A DNA stretch of 64,000 bases from Hydractinia symbiolongicarpus (Eukaryota; Cnidaria; Hydrozoa; Anthoathecata; Hydractiniidae), in assembly GCF_029227915.1 (NCBI RefSeq), contig NC_079881.1, positions 6,448,001 through 6,512,000 on the forward strand, given 5' to 3'. Positions within the stretch are counted from its first letter, which is position 1. Each line of letters starts with the position of its first letter. The notes below the pieces were generated by a model. It had not been told where the DNA came from and did not search any database. It saw only the letters and a list, made by a program, of their open reading frames with translations. Shown in pieces: positions 38,204-49,116 of this stretch. A program made the position numbers and the translations under genes.

Positions 38204-38645
38204 TTAAAGCCAGGTGCGGATCCAGGGTTAGTCAGATAAGTCGCGTGACTAAGTGTAAATTTGACGAAAAATGTTAGCCAAGCGAAGATGTCGACGATCA
38301 AGGCGTTGCAAACGGAGGGCGTTAAAAATTGTAATTTTTTTACGGCGAAAAGCCATGGTTCACAGCCCTCTCCAATTCGCCTATAGCGATGTTGACGTCA
38401 AAGTTGTGACGTCGCTACCATATAGACTGAGAGGGTTGCAAATTATAGCTTACAGATTTTGACTGATTCATTTTGACTAATCAGTCACTCAGTCAGTCAA
38501 AAATCAAATAGCTATGGCCCGCAACCCTCCCCATCTCACCTAAGGGGCCTGTGACGTCAAAATCGTGACGTAATTTTCACACTCTATGCGTAGTCCAACA
38601 ATATGTGGCCCGCAGCCGGCGAAGGAAATTTAGGTTCCGTTTTGC

Positions 38646-38918
38646 GTGGTTACTGATAACCTGTTAGGCTATAGTTTTAACTCCCATCCGTCAGGATTAG
38701 TCAAAGACTCACGCCTTTTGGCTTGGATTCTTTCCGTACTATTATTGATTATGGCTGCAGCAGATATGTTGGCGCGGGTGCTTACTGATTTAAAGTGTGA
38801 TAATTTTGAATCTGTTCGTAAAATGCAAAAAGAAATTTTAGAAAGTGTTTATTCTCGAGCATTTTTGTTGTCTGGGGATATTTATCCCTTGGTTGGTAAA
38901 AGTCTTCATCGGAATTAG
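38646..38918 (+). other. 90-codon frame in TIR element, unassigned
   Basis: A frame within the 38211-40864 element, with a hydrophobic middle (AWILSVLLLIMAAADM) and a polar end. No family is recognised. It could be an exon fragment of the element's protein; no joining splice sites were established. Confidence 0.25.
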
Positions 38919-39782
38919 GTCCAGATATATACCTTCCATCTGAGGCGAGGTGTGAGGATGATAAAGGAATTATTGTTTTAAGGTGAGAAGTATGTTTTTT
39001 ACTCTCCAACACACCTTGCATTTATCTAAAGGTTTTCAGTATATCTGCTACGAAAAGCTAGTTGGGGAGAGCTTTATACAACAGACTATTAAATTAAAAC
39101 CAAATACAAAAAGATTTAATTAGCTAATAGCTAGGGCTAATACACCTTTACGATAATTCGGAAAAAATAACACTCCATCGCAGCTTATTTTGCAATCAGA
39201 GGAGGTAAACATTACACTTTTATAAGAGTTTATTAAGGAGAAAACACTATTTTTCGTGATAACTTTTCTTGCCACGTTTTGTTTTTAATGAAAAGTACAC
39301 ATAAGTTGTATCTTATTATTATTAACGTTTCCTAAAAATTTGAAAGAAATTGATACGACGGAAGTTAAAAAACTGGAGAAAACACGCTTTCGTCTCTAAC
39401 AAACTCTCATAAAAACACGAGTTTTACCTCCTTTTTTTCGATATTGTAAAACGATGGAGAGCCGTAGGAACGCATGTACAATTGAATTGTCATAAAGGTG
39501 TATTGTTTTTGTAATATGAGCTTTGAACAGAATTTTCAGCATTGCGGAGGAATTCTTTCTCAATTAATATTTGTGTTGTTATTAGAAGCAAGAACTTGAC
39601 ATCTGGATAAGTAAGGTTGGTGATGAAAATAAACAACTCTTCGAATGACTATTAAGAAACAAGTTTGTTGAGTAAAAGGTCATGGTAAAATATATTATTT
39701 TTAGATCCAATCCATCAGGAGACTGTCTATACAGCTCAGCATCGTTGGTATAGGCATAGGTGATAATTCTCTTGTTGATGTT

Positions 39783-40253
39783 TTGAGAATCTTGACATCC
39801 ATAGAACTTTTCTTGCATCCTTCCTTTTATTCCAATCATCCTTGTTTTCAATTTGCTTTTAAAAACCAAAAGGCAAATATTTTTATATCTGAGAAAAGTT
39901 TATTCAGATTTTCCCTTTCCCATATTGTTTGTGATATGACTCTTTCTCCTGAGGAGGCAGTTAAAGCAGAAGCAATCAACAACTGTACCCCCAAGACATG
40001 GTTTCCTTTTCTATCAATACTTGCCTTGTCAACAGTAATAAAGAGAAAAATTAACACATTTTACCCACAATTCGGTTTGTTACAGTTTGTTACAACTTTC
40101 TTTACACAGTGTATATTGCCACACCCATCTATTTTACCTGATGAAGATCAGTTAAAAATTTTATTTTGTTATGAAGATATTGTTAAGTCTGGTGTAGACT
40201 TCAAGCCAAATCATTACGTTCCCCTTTTTCCAGGTTGCAACTTTCTTAACTGA
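39783..40253 (+). CDS. Unknown protein or terminal exon within the TIR element (156 aa)
   Basis: The frame is protein-like, with balanced composition and motifs such as MTLSPEEAVKAEAINN, TWFPFLSILALSTVIKRKIN and the charged DEDQLKILFCYEDIVKSG. No domain could be named. The segment TWFPFLSILALSTVI followed by a YP is loosely like regions in some transposon-borne vertnin/OTU-type proteins, but that is a weak impression. It starts inside a longer open stretch, so it may be a 3' exon. Its location well inside the TIRs suggests cargo or a divergent element protein. Confidence 0.4.
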   Translation: MRILTSIELFLHPSFYSNHPCFQFAFKNQKANIFISEKSLFRFSLSHIVCDMTLSPEEAVKAEAINNCTPKTWFPFLSILALSTVIKRKINTFYPQFGLLQFVTTFFTQCILPHPSILPDEDQLKILFCYEDIVKSGVDFKPNHYVPLFPGCNFLN

Positions 40254-40864
40254 AAGTTGCATTTTCCTATTTCAGCATGCAAAAAGCAGTAAAAAGCCCT
40301 TCTTAATTCTTCTTTCAAAGTTCAAACGAAACTTGAGTTTAGCCCTATGAATAAACAAATATATCTGAACAAATACATGGGTTGAGGTGTGTTTGTATCA
40401 TATCACATGTATGTATATTTCATCTTCATTATCCTGATCTTTCCATATTCTTATTTTTTTTGTTATTATTGTGTTTTATTTTGCTGTCCATGGCTGGTGT
40501 GATCATTTGATTCACCTAGTCATGCTGATGAAGCCTGATATTGGCAGAAACAGCAGGAGTTTATAAATAATGAAATATATTCACAATTGTCTCACTTTAT
40601 TGTAGTTAATCCCTGTTAATTTTAGTGGTTTTATCTATCTAAAATAAGACGTGTAAGACGGAGATTTGATTCTTATAAAAGATGTTCTTAGGAGATTTTG
40701 TTATAGCTTAGCGTTTCTTTTGGTCAATTTTATTAATAACTAGATAAATCGGAAGACAATTTTTCGGCGATTTTTGTACCCGCAAAGCTTAAAATTTAGC
40801 CCCCAGCTGCTAAATTCAAGACTCAGTCTTGACTAAGTCTTGAAAAAGTCTGGATCCGCCCCTG

Positions 40865-42514
40865 AAAGCTGACTGGTACTGATGTTAAGACCTTCAGTAT
40901 TCATCCGTAAAGGAGTGCCTCTTGTTCTAAAAATATATAGACGCATTAAAAAACATATCGACCTGAAACCCAAGCTTGGAAATCCACTTTAGTGATATCA
41001 TCATAGTCATGAAAAAATGCTGTAAAGTTGTTATTTTGAATGGTTTTCATTGTTAACATTGTTTACATTCTTTGTAAATTTAGTTTATCACGACGATTCT
41101 TTTAAAAATAGGGAAATATATTGTCAGATGATTTAATTTACTGAATAGAAATCGTTGTTCATAGTCATAGAAATAAAAGCCTATAGACTATAAACTATGG
41201 TTGTATTAACATATGTCACGTTTGCAAGTTGTATAAACGCTTTTTATTTTAATTTAGAAATTTGAAGCCTTTCTAAAGAAATTTGTAATACACCACACTA
41301 TTTACAAAAAAATCCTACCAAGCTAATATATTTTAGCTTCATCAAACAACTTTTAAATAAATGCCGAGTTGAAGCACTTTTTTACTGAATGAACGGTCTT
41401 TAGATAAAATGTTGGTCATTTGAGGGGTGCGTTTATCGAATATATTCACTATCAAAAGTAGGACGGGGGGCGCTCAGGGGCGCATGGCTGAGTAAGTTAT
41501 TTATTTTTCCTCCTATACAGAGTAGACATGTCGCTATGCAAAGTTGTACTATGTAGCTATAAGAAGCTGTAATCCGAAAAGATGTAGATTCCGAATACTG
41601 TTGTTTATTTTGATATTTCAATCCCATACCCGGGGTCGTCAGAAAGCTTTATGGTATATTGCGGAACCTAGTTCGGCGAGATAGACTTTTGTAAAAAAAC
41701 ATCGTTATTATCACACTTGGAACTTATTTTTTGGTCAATCGTGACAAATAAAATAAGGTTTAAAGAAATAAAATAAATTTTATCTAGCATCTGATGAGAT
41801 ACCAAATAGCTCCACTAATTGGAAAGCTTCCAATTGAATTTTAACAGAGTTGTCGGGAATACTAGAATGTGACTGTGGTGTTTTCTAGCCAAAAATAAAA
41901 GAGACAAAAATAAATAAAAGTGGAAAAACATTAATTCTGTTTAATTTTAGAGTTTTAATAAAACACATTCCATTAATTACTACGTTATATCTTAGTTATC
42001 ATCACAAAATAAATTCGTAAATTTTCGGGAAATAGCCGGATTTTTTCAGCAACCCAGGGCGTAATATAAATAAACAATTTCAAAAAGTGACTTTTAACCT
42101 TCAGTTCGGTTGCAGAAGATTCGGCTAAATATCAAAATGGTAGCTAGCCAAACTTAAAAGGACGAGATGAGTAATCATTTTCTTTTATTTGGCAATAGTG
42201 GTTTACGTCAGTTTTGTGTTTTGTGGAATTGACATACTAATATAAACGTTAATCATGTCTTATATTAGGATGTCAGTTGATATCTCTAGAGCTAGCCAGT
42301 AGCTAGAGCCATCATGCATATCAAGAACAAGAAGTATAGCTAGCTAGCTAGCTAGCTATCTATAAGCATAGCTTGCTGCATGATGTATATAAATATAGTT
42401 ATCCTGATTAATTCTAGAACTGTAGTGTCAACTTTTAAATGTTTAGTGTTATCTTTCCACACTTAATGCTCCATCATAGATAAGTTGTGAATGTTTACGA
42501 AGTTTCTGTTTATG
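40865..42514. other. AT-rich interval without a supported gene
   Basis: Small frames only. A TAGCTAGC tract near 42336-42360 is the only distinct feature. Confidence 0.45.
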
Positions 42515-42825
42515 TCGTGTCTGCATATGGCCGGCAGCCGGTCGATGACATTCGGAATACTAAATGGCCGGCAGTTGAAAATATGCCTAACTCATGTGCT
42601 GGTCAGGCCACCCTCAAAAATATAATTGGTTAATTGCTATGGTTCTGAAGCAACAACACGAAAGCAAACAACAACAATGACAGATAATGTTAGAAGTATA
42701 TTTCTCTTGTTTCATGTCATAACTACACTTGAGTTTGGGGAAAGGGGGGGATGTCAGGTTTGGTATCAGGGGGGCCCAAACCAGATGCGTGTGTTTCCAT
42801 CCTTACCCTTAGTAAGACGTATCTC

Positions 42826-43158
42826 GTGGAAACGTCTGCGTATCTCGTGGAAACGCTAACTCAGCAACTCGCTTGGAAATTGCCTATATCTGAGCGACTC
42901 ACTTGGAAATCGCCTACACCTCAGCAACTCACTTGGAAATTGCCTACATCTGAGCGACTCACTTGGAAATCGCCTACACCTCAGCAACTCGCTTGGAAAT
43001 TGCCTACCTCTCCGCGACTCACTTGGAAATCGCCTACACCTCAGCAACTCGCTTGGAAATTGCCTACCTCTCCGCGACTCACTTGGAAATCGCCTACACC
43101 TCAGCAACTCGCTTGGAAATTGCCTACTACCTGCTATGGCGTATCTCGTGGAAACGCA
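42826..43158. repeat. 60-bp minisatellite (two 30-bp half-units), about 4.5 copies
   Basis: Alternating half-units CAGCAACTC(G/A)CTTGGAAATTGC and CGACTCACTTGGAAATCGCC in near-perfect register for about 270 bp. Diverged forms (TATCTCGTGGAAACG) lie at both edges. The unit length is a multiple of three, so several frames on both strands stay open. These frames are a consequence of the repeat, not evidence for a protein. Confidence 0.9.
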
Positions 43159-44464
43159 CCTCATTTGTTAGGGAAACAAACGCATCTTCATCCCATTTGG
43201 CTGACGAAGGAAGCCTGACATCCCCACCAGCGCGAGTCAACAGTGCTTCTACCTCTGGACAAAAAACTTGGCAATCGCAAGTAGCCAAATTTGGATCACC
43301 AAGAAAACCTTGAGGCAAGAGCACTGGTGTAAGCGAGCGCGCGTCTTTGATGCCAATTGATCCCTCCATCTTGCGTTGTAGATCGTTGCGTGTTGTAGTT
43401 CGTAGTATCGTTGCGTGTTATAGTTTGTTGTAGAAGACCCTCTGGGGCTACATCAATTGGTATCGTATGCACTCGTCATGTGTCGGATGATGGTCCGGTT
43501 ATCGAGTTAACATAAGGGTCGTGGTTGATTGTAGAATTAGTTAATATGGTGACAGTTGTGGACATTGATGCCAGTACGTGAAGTGATTGATGTACATAAA
43601 AGAAAAAGAAAAAATATATAATAACAGGGTTGGTGGGTGGGCAAACCAAACTATTAGCAAAATGTGATGATGGAAACTAGTTGACTTTAGCTGCTCCCAT
43701 TTTATAGGTAGGCAAGGCAATCTTAGGGGCCTGGATCTACAACAGTATTGGTTAGTTACCTTGAGGGCCCCTAGTGTTCATGCCTTGTGACCACCCTTTT
43801 CACTAGTCTACCATTCTAGATTTGGAATAACATTGAGTTTCTAAAGTATATCCTTCAATGATGCTAGTAGCCATCTTTGTTGACACTTCAATACTGAATG
43901 CAATCAAAGCCAAGCCTCTCAACAAGGTATAAGTACTTACTTCAGGAACCGCAATTAACATGTGGTGAACTGTTGGTCCACCACCATTTAGCGTCACCTG
44001 ACCGACTCACTTTAAAAGGCGAAAGTTGAGTCAGGAGTTGGTAAATTTGCAAAAAATAAACCAAACAATCCACAAACAATCTTCGACACTCAACAAAATC
44101 CTCCATTTACCTTTTCAGCGGTCCTCTGAATTACGGTTGTTACGTCTGAATGTTATTTCAATAGGGAACTGCTCTGTGCTACCTACTCTGCTATATTTTC
44201 CTGCTTCACATTTATACGGCAATACAAGCAAAAACCATGGGAACAACATTGACTGACAAAAATCAAACTTAAAACGGAGGCTGAAAATACAGATGGCGTA
44301 CATTTAAAATGAATAACAAAATATGGCTGCGAAATATGGTATTTTTGTAAGTTTTTGGGAAAAAATTTTATCTGACCGACCGACTCACTTTTTTAATTAG
44401 AAATGACGCTAACCAAATATATTTTCGATGGTGGTCTCATTGTTATCCTATATATATAATACTG

Positions 44465-45430
44465 AAGGCCAACGACAAACAGTTTTCGTCTCTGGCCGTT
44501 AGGAGGGGGTGCAGGGTGTAATGCATCGTCTATAAAAATATAAAAATCTCGTGTTTGTAAAGTCTTCACAAAGATTGTTCTGTAAGGCGCAGAGGGGGGG
44601 AGTATGGGATCTTTCCGCGGTCGGGTGACTGTCCTCTGATCGGGGTAAATCACCCGTTCGAGTGAGTGCGCAACCACCCGATCGGGAGAGACTTACCAGA
44701 ATCAGGTGAGTATTTTTCTTGCTTAAAATTGCTTTTTAAAAGGGGGCCAAAAGTGCAATATAATTTTTGTTTACATTAAGTCATAAACTTCACTGATTTT
44801 AAAAAAATCACCGTCTGTTACAATGCTATTAATGATTTCTTGAGTTGGATTGACTACATTGTGCATATTTTCAGTCTAGGTTGCACATGTTGTGCCTCTG
44901 AAGCTCATTTTAGTTGTCTTATAGACATGTCCTTGGAATTAGTTTAGTAATAAGCCAGTATAGCAAGCTATATAGAGAAAAATGTGCATATTTTTTATCA
45001 TATCTGACACAAAGTATAGTAGAGAAGTATTGATATTTTTAACATAGCTTGTTAGCTGTCTCTAGAGCTTAAGCTGACTAGGTGCTAGGCAAGAACTAAG
45101 TCTCTCCCAAGCACCTTCGGTTTGTTTATGTATTTAGCTAGCTAAACATTTGCCGCCAGTTATGACTCACTTAATTGGGTGGTCGTGAAAAATTGCTGCC
45201 AGTGCCGACTCACTCGATTGAGTGGTTTACTCAATCAGGGGTCACTCACCTGATTGAGGAAAGATCCCGTGCTGGGGGGGGGGCAAAATTATATTTAACA
45301 GCAAATTTGCCGTTAACAGAGACGAAAACTAACGTAGGGGAAATGGGCTTGTCGTTAAGGGGCAGGGGGAGGAGGTCCGAGTCTAGCGGCCAATTTGCCC
45401 TTAACAGAGATGAAAACTGTTTGTCGACAG
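44465..45430. repeat. Inner inverted repeat pair within the foldback element
   Basis: GACAAACAGTTTTCGTCTCT near 44473 is mirrored by AGAGATGAAAACTGTTTGTC near 45405. Phrases such as GATCTTTCC/GGAAAGATC and ACTCACCTGATT/CACCCGATCGG-like steps occur in mirrored order on both sides. A central non-repeated segment separates the arms (about 44700-45165). Arms are imperfect. Confidence 0.6.
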
Positions 45431-46350
45431 CCCCTAAATGGCCGGCAGTTTAAGATGTATGTGTTTTATGTGCCAATCATTGATGTTATACATGCTAAGT
45501 AGCCGGCAGTTGAAAATGGTATGTGCCAGTCATTAATTTCCTCAATTTATTTTTCCATTATATTGTTGGTGAATAATTTTCATGTAATTAAATTTGCTAT
45601 ATCGTTTGTTGTTATATATGTGCTCCCGAAGTTTGTGACAATGTTTTTTATTACTACTTAAGTATTTTCAACGCAGAATTTTGTTGAGACAATAAACGAA
45701 AATATGGGAATTATATAAGTATGTTTTTCCATTTATCAATTTCCTATAAAAATTACTTTTCAGAGTATTTCTTTCTACATACGAAACAAAACCAATTCGA
45801 TGCTTTTTCTAATTTTTTCAAAGTTATGTGTTTAAAACTCACATTGTTTTTTTTCCTTGCTGTTTTGATAATTTATTTTTTTTATCAAAAACGTTCTTCT
45901 CCCATTCGAAGATGAAATATTTTGTGTATCCATTTTAAGTTGAAAATAAGACAAATGAAGGTATTAAAATATTATATAAGTGAAAATTCTAAAACTCCAA
46001 TTTAATTTGTCTACACTTGCAGGCTGCGTTAACAACAACCTCATTGAAACTACGTTTACAGTGTTGCACAGTTTCACATTACGGTAACGTTGTTGTATAC
46101 TCAATTGAAAGATCGAACGAACAATGAAAAGATCAAACCGTTTATGAAGGATGTAAATTTCACAATCGAAATAAACTTTATATCTTAGATGGAAAATCCA
46201 TTTCCAGCACTACAAATATAAATTTTTAAACTGTCAGACATATAATATAATGGAATATCACTCACCTGCCATGAGAGATACGCAAATTTTTAACTGCCGG
46301 CTATGTAGTATTTCAAATATAATCGGCCAGCTGTCAGCCATGCAGACACA

Positions 46351-46949
46351 GCGTTCCGTATATACGCGCCCATCATGACAGGCAAGAAAAGAGGGACCAC
46401 ATAGCCAAATCTTTATGCTAATTTATAGATTTTTTGGAATATAAGGATATAAATGAATGATATTGTTTTTTCTCAACTAATATCTCCTCTGTTTAAGAGC
46501 AGACATTATCTATTTTAGATCAGTTTTTTTTTACACTAAATATTTTCGATCGTTGCGGTCTGTTGTTTATATTTTTTGCCTGTGCACATATGTGCGCATG
46601 TCCATTGTTCTCGATGCAAAATCAAAACATTACGTCCCCTTGCAACTCATCTATATGTGATTTTTTCATAATGATGTGGTTCTCTTTGAAATATATTTTA
46701 TTTGTTTGTTGTAGTATAGCTAGCTAGCTATCTCTAAAAATGAATTCACTTTTTTACATTTTCAGTGGTAACCTCTCTGAGCTTTGGCATTTGTGTGGCA
46801 GGAAAAGAGATGGGGGCACAAGGAGAAGCAAAGTAATTATCAGTTTATTTCTTTACATGAAGGATGAAGGGTGAAGGGTCTCTTTAAGAGACAAGAGAGG
46901 AGTTGAATGATATCCTCCACCATACCTTAGTTTAAAGGGGCGATTGTGG
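46351..46949. other. AT-rich interval without a supported gene
   Basis: No frame or repeat boundary recognised. It contains a short TAGCTAGCTAGC run near 46718. Confidence 0.4.
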
Positions 46950-47070
46950 AAGTCCCATGAAATGCCACATAGTGATGGTGTCACTTTAAAAAAACACCCA
47001 GTCCGGTCTGTGAACGGTTGGCGCTAGGAAGGGCATCCAGCTGTAAAACAATGCCAAAACTCTTTATTAA
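46950..47070. repeat. Short 3' remnant of an RTE-like non-LTR element
   Basis: Contains GGCGCTAGGAAGGGCATCCA, followed by GCTGTAAAA, a phrase I recognise from the 3' ends of RTE-type elements and related SINEs in many animals. Only about 100 bp is discernible. Confidence 0.4.
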
Positions 47071-47084
47071 TGGCCGTAATAGAT

Positions 47085-47190
47085 CGTTAAAAAATCATCA
47101 AAACACGATCGTACAAAGCTAAAACATTGCCGTAAAACATTTACAAATTATAAAAACAGGATCGTAGGAAGCTAAAACATCACCGTAGAT
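47085..47190. repeat. Short direct repeats, AAAACA(C/G)GATCGTA type
   Basis: Two or three units like CGATCGTACAAAGCTAAAAC and GGATCGTAGGAAGCTAAAAC, each followed by an ATTGCCGT/ATCACCGT step. Similar units recur at 48700-48835. Confidence 0.5.
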
Positions 47191-47844
47191 AGATGTATAT
47201 AAATATTTTAAATAATTTGATAATAAAATTTCTTTAGAAATCGGTGCGTGTGATAAACATAATAATAATAATGGTGTTAAATTTGAAGCGATTTTAAAAC
47301 GATTTATACTGAAACGAATTTAACAAACTGTTGAAACGAATTGATGTTGATATTGTGAGAAGATTATGATATGAATGTGAAACGATTGCGAAACAATTGT
47401 TGTTTCAATAAAATGATTTTAAAATATTTTGAAACGATTTGAAACAAATTTAAAACAATTTTTTTGGCAAAAAAGTATTTTAATATTGTTTTAAATTTGT
47501 ATAGAGATTGTTTCAAAAAAAATTATATGAATTGAAACGATTATTTTTGAAACGATCGTGGAGACGATCCCTTAGGACATTTATTGAATTCAAATAAATC
47601 AGCAAATGGCATCAACCTACACTTAATAATAGTTTATAACCCCAGCAATGTTCCCGTTAGATCACGTTTTAATCCACAGTAAAAGACTTTTTTTCACTAA
47701 GTCCCAGCATCTTTTTTCCTGCCAGAACCAAGGAGCTTACCGCTGAAAAGTAAACAAATAACATCACGCTAGAATCCATTTATAGCCAGCTAGCTAACTA
47801 TTATTTAAATAAAAATTTTTCTTAAATTTCAAGGACATGGAGAC

Positions 47845-48570
47845 CTTTTTTTGTGCTGTGCTCATTGACCCATAAAAGCTTTTGATACTGTTTCGCATAA
47901 CATTATATTAAAAAATTTTGGAGTTCTGGCATTATAGTTTTACTGGTTTGAGTTCTACTTAAAGTTGCTGTATATCATTAAAATTACCACCATTTATATG
48001 GAGACAATACAATTGCTATTTCATCCCATAAACAATTGGATACCCTTGTCTCGCTGGTCAAGTCAGCCAACTTTTGTAAATTGACCACCGAATAATAAGA
48101 AAATGACCATAAATACTAATAGAACTGAAACTATCATTTTCAGCAATCACAGCCAGTTGAAAAAAGTTGAAATCAAAACTGTCAACTGCATGGATATTTC
48201 TTTGAAGAAGAGAAAAAAAGTTTGGGTAATATCTTTAAAATACTGTAATGCAAGGAAGATGACATGAATGATATCAACAGAATAATCCTGATTAAACATT
48301 GGAAAATGAGAACAAATTGTTTTTAAAACTAAAAATCTATGAATTAATGCACTTGTCATGCCACATTTCAGCTACTGTTCTTTAGCATGGGCTCAAGGTA
48401 GATAAAGGAAAACTCGAAAAACAATTACAATTGAATAATTTAGTTTTTAAAGCCATAATTCACATCGCTCCTGACACAATCGCCAAACTTAAGAATGTTC
48501 TAAAAGTAGAGGTACAGACTTCCCTTTGTCAACATGGAATTTCCATTTTGAGCAGAACAAGTGACCTGTA
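47845..48570 (+). pseudogene. Decayed LINE reverse transcriptase fragments
   Basis: FFCAVLIDP and KAFDTVSHNIILKNFGVL near 47850-47930, then PHFSYCSLAWA near 48362, are typical reverse transcriptase blocks in the correct order with the centre scrambled. Several stops interrupt it. It is the third LINE remnant in this window with such a pattern. Confidence 0.65.
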
Positions 48571-48699
48571 ATGAAAGTCTGCTTTCTTTTAATAAATTTG
48601 GCAAATTCTAATGAAGATTAGCTATATACTTATTTGTTTTTTCAATTGTTTTTCTTTTGTAACTTTCACTTTCATTATAAAATATTTTGTTGTAAAAAT

Positions 48700-48835
48700 A
48701 AAGAAAAAACGACCCTATAAACTTAAAAATGACAAGAAAACGTCTTACCAAGCTTAAAAAGCACAGAAAATGTCCCGTCAAAGCTGAAAATCACTGTATT
48801 TTGCTGTAAATGCCAGAGAACGATCCTACAAGGTT
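48700..48835. repeat. Short direct repeats, about 33-bp period, four diverged units
   Basis: Units resemble AAAACG(A/T)C(C/T)(C/T)TA with a following AAGCTTAAAAA-type step and CACAGAAAA. The same motif is found at 47085-47190, on the other side of the LINE remnant. Confidence 0.45.
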
Positions 48836-49116
48836 AAAATTTTTTGTAATAAAAAGCAATCAAAACTTCTATTTTATTCACAGTTGAAAAGTATAGAAAT
48901 CAGTTTGTGTCCGTTCATTTAAAATAATATGCATTTCAATAGCTTTTTAAACTGATTGTTTTAGTTTGTTTATGATGATAACAATGGCAACCAATAAAGT
49001 ACATTCAAGCAGTACTGTAGACAACGTTCTACTTCCAACTTTGAAAAGACATTAAGATAAAACTTCCTGATTGCTTTTTTTAGTTATAAATAAAATGAAA
49101 AATGAAAACACATAGC

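Larger units (their letters stand above)
38211..40864. mobile_element. TIR DNA element, ends CAGG(T/G)GCGGATCCAG, 2654 bp
   Basis: The left end CAGGTGCGGATCCAG and the reverse complement of the right end, CAGGGGCGGATCCAG, differ at one base. Both ends are followed inward by GACTTAG/GACTAAG-like steps. AAAGC occurs directly outside both ends. CAGGGGCGGATCC-type termini are reminiscent of hAT elements, but hAT elements normally make 8-bp duplications and only 5 bp match here. It carries one 156-codon frame of unknown function. Confidence 0.7.
42515..46350. mobile_element. Foldback-type element with ~65-bp inverted ends
   Basis: The left end (TGTCTGCAT, CCGGTCGATGACATT, GAATACTA, GCCGGCAGTT, AAAAT) aligns in order with the reverse complement of 46280-46350. 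GCCGGCAGTT also occurs internally at 45438 and 45492, suggesting nested or rearranged ends. Inside are a 60-bp minisatellite, a second inverted repeat pair and simple G-rich runs, with no transposase frame. Exact ends and any target duplication were not resolved. Confidence 0.55.

Noticed and set aside
38211-40864. Firm assignment as a hAT transposon
   Set aside because: Ends are suggestive but the flanking duplication is 5 bp, not 8, and no hAT transposase domain was seen.
42751-43313. Overlapping frames of 155, 116 and 102 codons encoding repeat peptides
   Set aside because: Open frames follow from the 60-bp period of the minisatellite and occur on both strands at once.
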